The notes beneath the pieces are model-generated. The model had not been told where the DNA came from and made no database searches. It was given only the letters and a program-made list of their open reading frames with translations. The translations under genes were made by a program, and so were the position numbers. Of a stretch of DNA of 56,629 bases, positions 1-9,197 are shown piece after piece (the stretch's first letter is position 1; every line of letters begins with the position of its first letter). The stretch covers positions 1 to 56,629 of the forward strand of contig NZ_PEOG01000034.1 in NCBI RefSeq assembly GCF_002761755.1, in the 5' to 3' direction. The DNA is from Roseateles chitinivorans (lineage in GTDB: Bacteria; Pseudomonadota; Gammaproteobacteria; Burkholderiales; Burkholderiaceae_C).

Positions 1-1087
1 CGCGACGCCACCGGCCGGCGCCGGGCCGGCCAAGCCGCTGCGGGTGCTGGTCGTGGAAGACTCGATCACGGTGCTGGCCCACATCCGCGAGGTGCTCGCC
101 GCGCACAGCGACATCGAGATCGTCGGCGAGGCCCACGACGGCGCGCAGGCGGTGGCGCTGTGCCAGCGGCTGCGGCCGGACGTCGTGTCGATGGACATGA
201 TGCTGCCCGGCGTGGACGGCCAGGCAGCGACCGAGGCCATCATGGCCCACTGCCCGACGCCGATCCTCATCGTCTCGTCGTCGACCAATCGCGGCGAGGT
301 GCTTCGCACCTACGAGGCGCTGGCCGCCGGCGCCGTCGAGGTGCTGGAGAAGCCCGACGCGGGCGCACCCGAGGGCGAGTGGGAGCGGAACTATGTGACG
401 CTGCTGCGGCTGGTAGCGCGGATCCGGGTCATCACGCATGTGCGCGCCCGCCTGGGCGGACGCCCGGCCACAGGGCCCGCGCCCCTGGCGCCGGCGCCCA
501 CGCGCGCGCTGCTGGCGCTGGGCGCATCGACCGGCGGCCCGGGCGCGCTGATGAAGGTGTTGCAATCGCTGCCGGCGCCGGCGCCGCTGCCGGTGCTGAT
601 CGTGATGCACATCAACGCGGTGTTCAGCCGCGGCTTCGCCGAATGGCTGGACGCGCAGACGCCGCATCGCGTGCGCTATGCCCATGGCGGCGAGCGCCTG
701 CGCGACCTGGCCGGCCAGGTGGTGCTGGCGCCACCCGACGTGCACCTGGTGCTGCGCGCCGGCGTGCTCGAGCTCAGCCATGCGCCGCCGCGGCACTCGT
801 GCCGGCCGTCGGTGGACGTGCTGTTCGAATCGCTGGCCGCCGAGAACGGCCCGGGCACCGCCGCGGCGCTGCTGACCGGCATGGGCCGCGACGGCGCGCA
901 GGGCCTGCTCGCGATCCGCCGCGCCGGCGGCGCGACGCTGGCGCAGGACGAAGCCAGTTCGATGGTCTACGGCATGCCGCGCGAAGCCGCCCAGCTGGGC
1001 GCCGCGGAGCGCGTGCTGCCGCTGGCCGACATCGGCCCCGCCCTGATGGGCTTGAGCGGTATGGCCTGGGGAGGAGCCCACACATGA
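1..1087 (+). CDS. cheB: CheB-type chemotaxis response regulator protein-glutamate methylesterase (5' partial)
   Basis: The product removes methyl groups from (or deamidates) glutamyl residues of chemoreceptors, activated by phosphorylation of its receiver domain. The frame is open from base 2, so the true start lies outside the window; a GTG at 44 is an internal codon at the first receiver strand. The N-terminal half is a receiver (VLVVEDS, then phosphoacceptor Asp in SMDMMLPG, Lys in EKPD). A proline/alanine-rich linker follows, then the CheB catalytic domain with GASTGGPGAL (nucleophile Ser), VMHINAVFSRGF (His) and LLTGMGRDGA (Asp). The stop overlaps the start of the next gene in an ATGA, so the two are translationally coupled. 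The chemoreceptor, CheW and CheA partners presumably lie upstream, outside the window. Confidence 0.93.
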   Translation, partial: ATPPAGAGPAKPLRVLVVEDSITVLAHIREVLAAHSDIEIVGEAHDGAQAVALCQRLRPDVVSMDMMLPGVDGQAATEAIMAHCPTPILIVSSSTNRGEVLRTYEALAAGAVEVLEKPDAGAPEGEWERNYVTLLRLVARIRVITHVRARLGGRPATGPAPLAPAPTRALLALGASTGGPGALMKVLQSLPAPAPLPVLIVMHINAVFSRGFAEWLDAQTPHRVRYAHGGERLRDLAGQVVLAPPDVHLVLRAGVLELSHAPPRHSCRPSVDVLFESLAAENGPGTAAALLTGMGRDGAQGLLAIRRAGGATLAQDEASSMVYGMPREAAQLGAAERVLPLADIGPALMGLSGMAWGGAHT

Positions 1088-4062
1088 ACAAGAGAACCTT
1101 CATCGTCGAGGACAGCCTCACGGTGCGGATGGACCTGCGGGAGGCGCTTGAGGACGCCGGCTTCGACTGCGTCGAGTGCGCGACGCTGGCCCAGGCCCGT
1201 GCCGCGCTGGCCGAGGGCGTGCCCGCGCTGGTGCTGCTGGACAACCTGCTGCCCGACGGCGACGGCGGCGCCTGGCTGCCGGAGCTGCGAGCGGCGCCGC
1301 AGGGCGGCGACTGCGTCGTGCTGATCCTGTCCAACGCCTCGCAGGCCAGCGACCGGCTGCGCGGCCTGGCCCACGGCGCCGACGAGTACGTCGGCAAGCC
1401 CTATGACCGCCTCTACGTCATCGACCGTGCGCGCGAGCTGGTCCGCCAGCGGCAAGCCCGGCAGGCGACGCCCGCGCCGCATCTCGCCTCGGTGCTGCTG
1501 ATCGACGACAGCGAGACCTTCCGCGAGGCGCTGCGCGACGCGTTGGAGCCGCACGGCTATGACATCCACACCGCCGCGCACGGCGAGGAAGGCCTGCGCC
1601 AGGCCGCGGCACTGCGCCCGAACGCAGTGATCGTCGACCAGCACATGCCCGGCATCGACGGCGCGGCGGTGATCCGACGGCTGCGCCTCGATCCGGCGCT
1701 GCGGCACACGCCCTGCCTGCTGCTGACGGCCGACGAGGGCCCCGAGGCCGAGCTGCGCGCGCTGGAGGCCGGCGCCGACGCCTTCGCCCGCAAGCAGGAC
1801 GATGTCGACCTGATCCTGGCGCGGGTCGCGGCGATGCTGCGCAGCGCCAAGGCCAGCCTGCCCGAGCAGGGCGCCAGCCTGCTGGGCCCGAAGCGGCTGC
1901 TGCTGGTGGACGACAGCGCCAACGTGCTGGCCGAGCTCGGCGCGCTGCTGCGCGACGACGGCTACGACGTCATCGCCGCGGCCAGCGGCGAGCAGGCGCT
2001 GGAGCTGCTCGCGGTGCAGGCGGTGGACGCGGTGCTGCTGGATGTGCAGATGCCGGGCATCGGTGGCCTGGAGACCTGCCGGCGCATCAAGTCCGCGCCT
2101 TCGCTGCGCGACATCCCGGTGCTGCTGCTCACCGCCTTCGAGGGCCGCGCGTCGATGCTGGCCGGCCTGGAAGCCGGCGCCGACGACTACGTCGTCAAGG
2201 CCAACGGCGAGGTGGAGCTGCTCAAGGCGCGGCTGCGCGCCCAGCTGCGCCGCAAGCAGTTCGAGGACGAGGCCCGGCGCGTCCATGCCGAGCTGCATAA
2301 CAGCGCGATGGAAGCCGCCGAGGCGCGCGCCGCGCGCGAGCTGGCCGACAGCCGCGCCGAGCTGCTGGCGGCACTGCAGCAGCGCAATGACGCGCTGGAA
2401 CAGCTCAATGCCGAGCTCAGCCGCGCCAGCAGCGCCAAGACCGCCTTCCTGTCGACGATGTCGCACGAGCTGCGCACGCCGCTGAACGCGGTGATCGGCT
2501 TCGCCCAGCTGATGCGCGACGGCGCCGCCGGTCCCGTCAGCGATCGGCAGGCCGAGTTCTGCGGCCACATCCACAACGCCGGTCAGCATCTGCTCTCGCT
2601 GGTCAACGACCTGCTGGACATGGCCAAGATCGAGGCCGGCCGCGTCGACCTCGACATCGAGCCGGTCGAGCTCGACGAGCTGCTGCGCGACGCGCTCGCG
2701 ATCGTCCAGGAACGGGCCCGGCTGAACCGCATCGAGATGAGCTTCTTCGGCGTCGGCGGCAACCAGCGGCTGTGCGTGGATCGCCGCCGGCTGCGGCAGA
2801 TCATCTACAACCTGCTGTCCAACGCGGCCAAGTTCACGCCCAAGGGCGGCAACATCCGGCTCGAGGCGCGGCGGGTGTCGCGGGCGCGTGCCCGCGAGGC
2901 GCTGCCGGGATTCCCGACCGGGCGGCGCTCGGAGCTGCCCGACAGCGAGTACGCCGAGTTCGTCCAGATCAGCGTCACCGACACCGGCATCGGCATCCCG
3001 CCGGACGGTCTGGAAAAGCTGTTCCAGCCCTTCAACCAGATCCGCAACGTGCTGACGCACAAGGTGGAGGGCACCGGCCTGGGCCTGGCGACGGTGGCAC
3101 GCCTGGTTCAACTGCATGACGGCGCGGTGGCGGTGAGCAGCCAGCCCGACAAGGGCAGTTGCTTCACCTGCTGGCTGCCGTGGCGCGAGCCGGTGATCCC
3201 GGACGTCATCCTGCCCGACGAGACCGGCGAGCGCCCGCTCGCGCTGGTGATCGAGCACAACGAGCAGGCCGCGGCGCTGATGCAGACGCAGCTCAAGGCG
3301 GCGGGTTTCCGGGTGCGGCACGTCGCCTCGGCCGAGGCGGCGCTGGAGCTCGCCCCTCACCTGCGGCCCGAGCTGATCACGCTGGAGGTGAATCTGCCTG
3401 GCCTCGACGGCTGGGACCTGCTGTCGCGGCTGAAGAACCTGCCGGGCTGGGCGCACATCCCGGTCGTCGTTGTGTCGGTGGATGCGGGGCAGGAAGTGGC
3501 CCTGTCGCTGGGCGCCTCCGCGGTGCTGCACAAGCCGGTGTCGCGCAAGGCGCTGAGCAAGGAACTGGAGATGCTCGGCTTCAAGCCGACCGCGACGCGC
3601 AAGTTCCTGGTACTGGCCATCAGCGACGCGCCCGGCGAGTTGCAGTCGCTGAGCGCGCACCTGTCGCAGCCCGGCTTCTCGGTGCTGCGGGCCACGGGGG
3701 GCAAGGAAGGCATCGAGCTGGCCCGCCGCCACGTGCCCGACCTGATCGTGCTGGACCTGCTGATGGCGGAGGTCGATGGCATCGGCGTGGTCGAGGCGCT
3801 GCAGCGGGATCCGCTGACGGCTGCGATCCCGGTGATCGTGGTGGCCGCCTCGCAACTCACGACCCGCGACCGCGAGCTGCTCAACCGCCATGTGCAGCGC
3901 GCCACCGTCAACCGGGAGACGGCCGCCGCCGGCGGCACGCCAGTGCCGGCGCCGCCGGGCGCGGCGCGCGCGCCGGCCGGCCCGCAAGGCCATTTCATGG
4001 ACGAGGTGAAACGCGCGATCAGCCGCACCAGCTGGGGCGACCTCGACCCCTTGGACGATTGA
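1084..4062 (+). CDS. Multi-receiver hybrid sensor histidine kinase/response regulator
   Basis: A 992-residue cytoplasmic phosphorelay protein. The start is the ATG overlapping the cheB stop. In order it has three receivers (residues ~1-125, ~135-255, ~270-385), a coiled coil (~395-450), a HisKA dimerisation domain with SHELRTPLNAVIGFAQLM (phospho-His 461), a HATPase_c domain (N box NLLSNAAKF at ~576, G1 box DTGIGIP at 633), and two more receivers (~718-830 and ~838-950). There is no transmembrane segment or PAS domain, so input probably arrives through the receivers from a CheA-like kinase. The fourth receiver has Glu768 where the phosphoacceptor Asp should be, and its acidic pair is reduced to EHN. 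The fifth keeps Asp in IVLDLLMAEVDG but has a weak acidic pocket. The output is unknown; the next gene's response regulator is a likely partner. Confidence 0.9.
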   Translation: MNKRTFIVEDSLTVRMDLREALEDAGFDCVECATLAQARAALAEGVPALVLLDNLLPDGDGGAWLPELRAAPQGGDCVVLILSNASQASDRLRGLAHGADEYVGKPYDRLYVIDRARELVRQRQARQATPAPHLASVLLIDDSETFREALRDALEPHGYDIHTAAHGEEGLRQAAALRPNAVIVDQHMPGIDGAAVIRRLRLDPALRHTPCLLLTADEGPEAELRALEAGADAFARKQDDVDLILARVAAMLRSAKASLPEQGASLLGPKRLLLVDDSANVLAELGALLRDDGYDVIAAASGEQALELLAVQAVDAVLLDVQMPGIGGLETCRRIKSAPSLRDIPVLLLTAFEGRASMLAGLEAGADDYVVKANGEVELLKARLRAQLRRKQFEDEARRVHAELHNSAMEAAEARAARELADSRAELLAALQQRNDALEQLNAELSRASSAKTAFLSTMSHELRTPLNAVIGFAQLMRDGAAGPVSDRQAEFCGHIHNAGQHLLSLVNDLLDMAKIEAGRVDLDIEPVELDELLRDALAIVQERARLNRIEMSFFGVGGNQRLCVDRRRLRQIIYNLLSNAAKFTPKGGNIRLEARRVSRARAREALPGFPTGRRSELPDSEYAEFVQISVTDTGIGIPPDGLEKLFQPFNQIRNVLTHKVEGTGLGLATVARLVQLHDGAVAVSSQPDKGSCFTCWLPWREPVIPDVILPDETGERPLALVIEHNEQAAALMQTQLKAAGFRVRHVASAEAALELAPHLRPELITLEVNLPGLDGWDLLSRLKNLPGWAHIPVVVVSVDAGQEVALSLGASAVLHKPVSRKALSKELEMLGFKPTATRKFLVLAISDAPGELQSLSAHLSQPGFSVLRATGGKEGIELARRHVPDLIVLDLLMAEVDGIGVVEALQRDPLTAAIPVIVVAASQLTTRDRELLNRHVQRATVNRETAAAGGTPVPAPPGAARAPAGPQGHFMDEVKRAISRTSWGDLDPLDD

Positions 4063-4093
4063 CACCGCCTGACGAGGGAGAGGCGACAGCACG

Positions 4094-4846
4094 ATGCAAG
4101 CGAATGCGACCCCATTGACCGTGGTCCTCGTCGAGGACTCCTTCACCATCCGCCGCCAGCTGCTGCAGCGGCTGGACGCGGTGCCCGGGCTGCGAGTCGT
4201 CGGCGAGGCGGCCGACGAGGCGACCGCGCTGACGCTGATCGGCTACCTGCAGCCGGACGCGGTGCTGCTGGACCTCTCGCTCGCGCAGGGCGGCTCCGGC
4301 ATCGCGGTGCTCAAGGCGCTGCGCAAGCAGGGCTATCTCGGCCAGGTGCATGTGCTGTCCCACCAGACCGAGGCCTACCGCGCCGCGGTGCTGGCGGCCG
4401 GCGCCGACGGCTTCTTCGACAAGGCGGAGGAACTGGAGCTCATGCTGCGGCAGTTGACCGGCCAGCCGGAGGTGCCGGCGCCGCGTCCGTTCGATGCGGT
4501 GGCCCTGCATGAACGCCTTGACCAGATGGTGCGGCTGGCGGTGCGCGACGGCTCCGATGTGGTCGTGCATGTGCTGGCCGGCAGCGCCGAGGCGCTGCAA
4601 CCGCTGGCGGCCCGCTTGATCGCCAGCCTGGACGGCGGCGACCTGGTGGGCTGGCTCGGGACCTCCGAAGGCGGGCGGCTCTGCATCGCCCAGATCGACG
4701 GGGAGGACGCCCCGCCGCTGGGCGGGCGTCCGGAGCTGCAGGGGTCGGCCTTACGCCTTGGCCGTGCCCAGTTGCCTGACGACGCGCTGTCGGCGAGGGG
4801 CTTGGTCACGCTCGCGGAATTGCGCGCGCTCGGCCGCCTGCCGTAG
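4094..4846 (+). CDS. Response regulator with unassigned C-terminal region
   Basis: A 250-residue protein with an N-terminal receiver (~1-125): VVLVEDSFTIRRQL acidic pocket, Asp in AVLLDLSLAQGG, Lys in FFDKAEELE. It resembles NarL/CheY-like receivers, but the remaining ~120 residues contain no recognisable helix-turn-helix, GGDEF, EAL or HD motif. That region reads as a mixed alpha/beta segment (DVVVHVLAGSAEALQPLAAR, GWLGTSEGGRLCIAQIDG). The gene lies 31 bases after the hybrid kinase and is probably the last gene of its operon. Inferred role: terminal or intermediate receiver of the CheB-linked phosphorelay. Confidence 0.82.
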   Translation: MQANATPLTVVLVEDSFTIRRQLLQRLDAVPGLRVVGEAADEATALTLIGYLQPDAVLLDLSLAQGGSGIAVLKALRKQGYLGQVHVLSHQTEAYRAAVLAAGADGFFDKAEELELMLRQLTGQPEVPAPRPFDAVALHERLDQMVRLAVRDGSDVVVHVLAGSAEALQPLAARLIASLDGGDLVGWLGTSEGGRLCIAQIDGEDAPPLGGRPELQGSALRLGRAQLPDDALSARGLVTLAELRALGRLP

Positions 4847-5058
4847 GGACGCGCCCCGGTCCGTGACGACGAGGCGACACCGCGCCCGGCCCGGACGAGC
4901 CGGCCCGCTCCGGCGGGTCATCGCCTTGAACCTCGGCGATCGGGCGACTATGTTGGGCGAACAGCCTGAATTTCGTCTCGGCGGCGCGATCCTGCGCGTC
5001 CGGCACTTGAGTTGCCCCCTGCGACTGGATTACCCTTTGTCGCTGGAGGTCAACGACC

Positions 5059-5619
<561 letters not shown>

Positions 5620-5834
5620 GGCCGACACGGAACGTGTGTGGGGCGCTGCCTTTCCCGCGCTGACGGTGCTGGTGTTACCTCGCGCTTAAGAGCCTTCAAA
5701 GGCGGCGCCGCTAGAGTGGCCCCACGCGCCATTCCCGCGCGGGAAGCCCGATGGCGTCGAGGTAAAGACTTGTTGCGCGGTCAACGGAATGTCACCGGTC
5801 GTCGTTGGCCGGGGCATCGATTTGGAGAGACGAG

Positions 5835-6302
5835 ATGAAGAAGCTGCTGATTGCCACCCTGGTGGCCGCCCTGGCCGCCTGTTCCACAACGAACCCGGAC
5901 GTCATCCAGCGCGGTGACGCGCAGCGGCTGTCGCAGGTGCAGGATGCGACCGTGCTGTCGGTGCGGCCGGTGACGGTGGACGGCTCGCAGAGCGGCGCCG
6001 GCGCGGTGACCGGCGCGGTCGTCGGCGGCGTGGCAGGTGGCAGCGTTGGCGGCAGCCGCGAGGGCGTGATCGTCGGCGTGCTCGGCGCGGTGGCCGGTGC
6101 GGCGCTCGGAAATGCGGTCGAGCGCGGCGTGACCAAGGAGCAGGCGGTCGAGATCCTGCTGCAGTTGCGCAACGGTGAACGCCGCGCGATCGTGCAGGCC
6201 CAGGGCAACGAGAACTGGGTCTCCGGCGAACCGGTGATCATCGTCACCACCGGCGGCAAGGCCCGCGTGGTGCGCGCGCCGGCGGCGACCCGCACGAACT
6301 GA
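5835..6302 (+). CDS. Glycine-zipper outer-membrane lipoprotein, SlyB/PcpY-like
   Basis: A 155-residue lipoprotein. The chosen ATG follows a GGAGAG ribosome-binding site and gives a lipoprotein signal (MKKLLIATLVAALAAC, lipobox LAAC). An in-frame codon 30 bases earlier would spoil the signal peptide. Residues ~50-100 are a glycine-zipper two-helix segment (GAVTGAVVGGVAGGSVGG and GVLGAVAGAALGNAVERG), followed by a small beta-rich domain (AVEILLQLRNGERRAIVQ). SlyB-like proteins sit in the outer-membrane inner leaflet and help keep the envelope intact; that role here is inferred from family. The gene stands alone. Confidence 0.85.
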   Translation: MKKLLIATLVAALAACSTTNPDVIQRGDAQRLSQVQDATVLSVRPVTVDGSQSGAGAVTGAVVGGVAGGSVGGSREGVIVGVLGAVAGAALGNAVERGVTKEQAVEILLQLRNGERRAIVQAQGNENWVSGEPVIIVTTGGKARVVRAPAATRTN

Positions 6303-6378
6303 GCGTTCCGCGCTCGCCAATGATCAGAGGCCCTCGCGGCCCCTGTGTCGTTTCAGCGCGCCGACGGTCCCGGCGCTT

Positions 6379-6406
6379 TTCGCATTTGGCGCTTCGCATT
6401 TGGCGC
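6379..6406. repeat. Two 14-bp direct repeats (with a decayed third copy)
   Basis: TTCGCATTTGGCGC occurs twice without a gap, followed by a degenerate copy beginning TTCGC at 6407. The repeats fall in the short convergent gap between the lipoprotein gene and regA. No function is evident; slippage-generated repeats of this kind are common in such gaps. Confidence 0.75.
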
Positions 6407-6438
6407 TTCGCTTTTCGCGCTCCGCTCCGCCTCACGCC

Positions 6439-7020
6439 TCACTTCACCCGCTGCTTCTCCAGCTTTCTCGCCAGCGTGCGGCGGTGCATGCCCAGCCGGC
6501 GCGCGGTCTCCGAGATGTTGAAGTCGGTCGCCGCCAGCGTCTCGTGGATGTGCTCCCACTCCAGCGTCTTGATCGAGGTGGTCGCGCGCTCGGTGACCTC
6601 GACGTCGGCATCGCCCTGGGCCCGCGCGAAGGCGGCCTCGATGTCGTCGGTGTTCGCCGGCTTGGCGAGGTAATGCCGGGCCCCCAGCTTGATCGCCTCC
6701 ACCGCCGTCGCGATGCTCGCGTAGCCGGTCAGCACCACGATCACCATCTCGGCATCGTGCTCGTGCAGCGTCTGCACGCAGGCCAGCCCCGAGCCGCCAC
6801 CGGCGAGCTTCAGGTCGACGACCGCGTACTCCGGCGATTCCTCGGGGCCGCGCTCGGCCAGCAGCTTCTGCACCTGCTCCACCGTCGTCGCCCGCAGCAC
6901 CTGGTAGCCGCGGCGTTCGAACGAACGCGACAGCGTGCGCGCGAAGGCGTCGTCGTCCTCGACGATCAACAGCAGGCGGTCGGTATCGGAGGCAAGGTCA
7001 TCCGGCGTCATGAGCGGCAT
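6439..7020 (-). CDS. regA: Redox response regulator RegA/PrrA/ActR/RoxR family
   Basis: A 193-residue DNA-binding response regulator, partner of the RegB-like kinase just upstream in transcription. It has a receiver domain (IVEDDDAFARTLSRSF; phosphoacceptor Asp69 in AVVDLKLAGGGSG; LTGYASI; Lys in LAKPANTDD), a linker, and the short Fis-type helix-turn-helix at the C-terminus (NISETARRLGMHRRTLARKL), which is almost invariant in this family. Family members control respiratory oxidases, carbon and nitrogen fixation and photosynthesis genes in response to quinone/redox state. The frame overlaps the end of regB; ATGs at 7020 and 7011 and a TTG at 7035 are all possible, none with a strong ribosome-binding site, which suggests coupling to regB translation. 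Confidence 0.92.
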   Translation of the reverse strand: MPLMTPDDLASDTDRLLLIVEDDDAFARTLSRSFERRGYQVLRATTVEQVQKLLAERGPEESPEYAVVDLKLAGGGSGLACVQTLHEHDAEMVIVVLTGYASIATAVEAIKLGARHYLAKPANTDDIEAAFARAQGDADVEVTERATTSIKTLEWEHIHETLAATDFNISETARRLGMHRRTLARKLEKQRVK

Positions 7021-8410
7021 TGTCAGGGAGTCCAAGAGGCTCGAGCGCGGACAGGGGCATGCGGATCTCGACCTCGGCGCCGCCGCCCTCCTCCGCCGGC
7101 CGGTTGCGCGCCTGCAGGCGCCCGCCCAGCGAGCGCACGACGTTCAGCGCGAGGAACAGCCCCAGTCCGCCGCCCGGCCGGCCCTTGCTCGATTGATACG
7201 GCTTGCCGAAGCGCTCCAGCATCTCCGGCAGGAAACCGGCGCCATGATCGGTGATGCGCAGCACCAGCTGGCCGTCCTCGATCAGCGCGCGCAATGACAC
7301 CGGCCGGCCCGGCGCGGCCTCCAGCGCGTTGTCGAGCACGTTGTCGATCATCTGCTTGAGGCCGACATCCGACACGATGCGCACCTTCGGCAGGTCCGCG
7401 TCCGGCTGGTAATCCAGCCCGTGATGCGTCCGCGTCGCGCGCCAGTGGGTGACCAGGTCGTCGAGGAAGGCCTGCAGCGTCGTCACCACCGGCGCCTCGC
7501 CGCGCAACTCGCCGGCCGACATCAGGATCCCGCTGACGATCGCCTTGCAGCGCCTCAGCTGCACCTGCATCTCCTCGATCTCTTCGCGCAGTTCGGGGTC
7601 GCCGGCGAAGGGCGCCATCCGCGACCAGTCCCCGAGGATCACCGACAGCGTCGCCAGCGGCGTGCCGAGTTCATGCGCGGCGCCCGAGGCCAGCAGGCCC
7701 ATGCGGACGATGTGTTCCTCCTCGGCCGCGCGCTGGCGCAGGTCGGCCAGGCGCGCGTCCCGCTGGCGCAGGTTGCGCCCGATGCGCTGGATGAAGATCA
7801 CCAGCAGGGACGCATTGATCGCGAAGCAGATGAGCAGGCCGCCGATGTAATGCGTCGGCAGCGACAGCCCTTCCATGTCGGGCACCAGCAGCGGCAGGTG
7901 CCACTGGGTCAGCGCGACGAAGCAGCCGCCGGTCACCGCCACGGTGAACCAGATGTAGCGCGAGGGCAGCAGCACCGCGCCCACCGCGATCTGCAGCAGG
8001 AACAGGAAGATGAAGGGATTGGTGACGCCGCCGCTGTAGTAGAGCTGGCCGCTCAGCACCGCGATGTCGACGAGCAGCCCGGCGAAGAGCTCGGCATTGC
8101 GCACGCTGGGCACCCAGCGCGTGCGCAGCCAGCAGGCCAGGTTGAAGAGCACCAGCACCGCCAGCAGCGTCAGCATCTCCGGCATCGGCAGCCGGATGTG
8201 CAGCGCATGGTGCACCGAGAGCACGGTCGCGAACTGGCCGGCCGCCGCCAGCCAGCGCAGCTGCACCAGTTGCTGCAGGTTGTTGCGACCGGCCTGCAGC
8301 GCGCGGCCCTCGCCGGAGGACTCCTCGATGCCCAGCGCCCCGGCGGCGCCGTCCAGGTAGCGACTGTCGTCGGGGTGGTCGTCGTCCGGATCGGGACGGC
8401 TCAGCGGCAT
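6998..8410 (-). CDS. regB: Redox sensor histidine kinase RegB/PrrB family
   Basis: A 470-residue membrane kinase. The ATG at 8410 is chosen because a TGAGG site lies nine bases upstream and it avoids overlap with the preceding gene. Residues ~45-200 form about six membrane segments with the heptapeptide GGVTNPF (~residue 127), the conserved ubiquinone-sensing loop of RegB. The H box is GLLASGAAHELGTPLATLSV (phospho-His 246). A Cys in RRCKAIVSGIL 42 residues later probably corresponds to the redox-active Cys265 of Rhodobacter RegB. The C-terminal ATPase has DNALEAAP, DHGAGF and GGGLGLFL motifs. Located directly after the oxidase genes, it is placed to sense the quinone pool that this oxidase drains. 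Confidence 0.93.
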   Translation of the reverse strand: MPLSRPDPDDDHPDDSRYLDGAAGALGIEESSGEGRALQAGRNNLQQLVQLRWLAAAGQFATVLSVHHALHIRLPMPEMLTLLAVLVLFNLACWLRTRWVPSVRNAELFAGLLVDIAVLSGQLYYSGGVTNPFIFLFLLQIAVGAVLLPSRYIWFTVAVTGGCFVALTQWHLPLLVPDMEGLSLPTHYIGGLLICFAINASLLVIFIQRIGRNLRQRDARLADLRQRAAEEEHIVRMGLLASGAAHELGTPLATLSVILGDWSRMAPFAGDPELREEIEEMQVQLRRCKAIVSGILMSAGELRGEAPVVTTLQAFLDDLVTHWRATRTHHGLDYQPDADLPKVRIVSDVGLKQMIDNVLDNALEAAPGRPVSLRALIEDGQLVLRITDHGAGFLPEMLERFGKPYQSSKGRPGGGLGLFLALNVVRSLGGRLQARNRPAEEGGGAEVEIRMPLSALEPLGLPDNAAHDAG

Positions 8411-8420
8411 GGTCCCGGCC

Positions 8421-9197
8421 TCAGTCCGCGGCCGCATCCAGGCCGAGCGCGCGGCGGCGTTCGACCCGCCACAGCCACACGCCGATGCCGGCGGTCATCA
8501 GAGCCATCGCGAACCAGGTCAGCGCGTACTGCAGGTGATGGTTGTTGAAGCGCACCACCGTCAGCCCGCCGCGCGGCCAGCGCGTCTGGTCGTCCGCCGC
8601 GGCGGCGTCGACGAAGTACGGCGCCACGGGGCCCTCGACGATCCGGCGCGCACGGGCGATCGCCTCGACGTCGCGGGAGTACCAGCGCTCCTGCGCCGGG
8701 TCGTTCTTGCGGAGCAGGCTGCCGCCGGGTTCGGTCAGCCGCAGCAGCCCGACGACGCGGTCCTCGCCCTGCGTCTCCGACGCGGTGCGCGACGCGCGCG
8801 TCTTGAATTCCGGCGGCACGAAGCCGCGGTTGACCAGCACCCAGTCGCCGCGCACCGTCCGCAGCGGCGTCAGCACCCAGTAGCCGGTGCCCAGCTCGGT
8901 ACTCGCGCCGACCAGGGTCTCGCGCGAGTGGTCGAAGGTGCCGTTGAGCACGACCTTGCGGTACTCGTCATCGGCCTTCGTGATCGCGTCCCAGCGGTCC
9001 GCGCCGGGCGCGCGTTCGGGTTCAGCCGCCAGGCGCCTGTCCACCCGCGCGATCAGGTCTTCCTTCCAGGCCAGCCGCTGCAGCTGCCAGGCGCCGAGCG
9101 CGACGAAGGCCGCAAACAAAAGGGCCGCGCCCAGCAGCAGCGCCCAGAAGGCGGTGCTGCGGCGCGGCCGCGGCAGTTCCGGATGAACGGGGGTCAT
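8421..9197 (-). CDS. SURF1 family cytochrome oxidase biogenesis protein
   Basis: A 258-residue inner-membrane protein with the SURF1 layout: one N-terminal membrane helix (TAFWALLLGAALLFAAFVAL) followed by LGAWQLQRLAWKEDLI, a periplasmic domain (YRKVVLNGTFDH, GYWVLTPL, WVLVNRGFVP), and a second helix near the C-terminus (YALTWFAMALMTAGIGVWLW) ending in an Arg-rich tail. SURF1 proteins assist haem a insertion into aa3-type oxidases. Its start overlaps the cyoD stop by one base (TGATG), so it is part of the quinol oxidase operon, where E. coli instead carries cyoE. No cyoE/ctaB gene is present in the window. Confidence 0.93.
   Translation of the reverse strand: MTPVHPELPRPRRSTAFWALLLGAALLFAAFVALGAWQLQRLAWKEDLIARVDRRLAAEPERAPGADRWDAITKADDEYRKVVLNGTFDHSRETLVGASTELGTGYWVLTPLRTVRGDWVLVNRGFVPPEFKTRASRTASETQGEDRVVGLLRLTEPGGSLLRKNDPAQERWYSRDVEAIARARRIVEGPVAPYFVDAAAADDQTRWPRGGLTVVRFNNHHLQYALTWFAMALMTAGIGVWLWRVERRRALGLDAAAD

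Noticed and set aside
160..1083. Upstream extension of the hybrid kinase frame through cheB
   Set aside because: This stretch is an Arg/Ala-rich shadow of cheB; the real kinase start is the ATG at 1084, which begins a receiver domain directly.
967..4149. Very long minus-strand frame opposite the hybrid kinase
   Set aside because: It is a high-GC antisense shadow (His/Gln/Arg-rich, no domain); the plus strand encodes clear kinase and receiver motifs.
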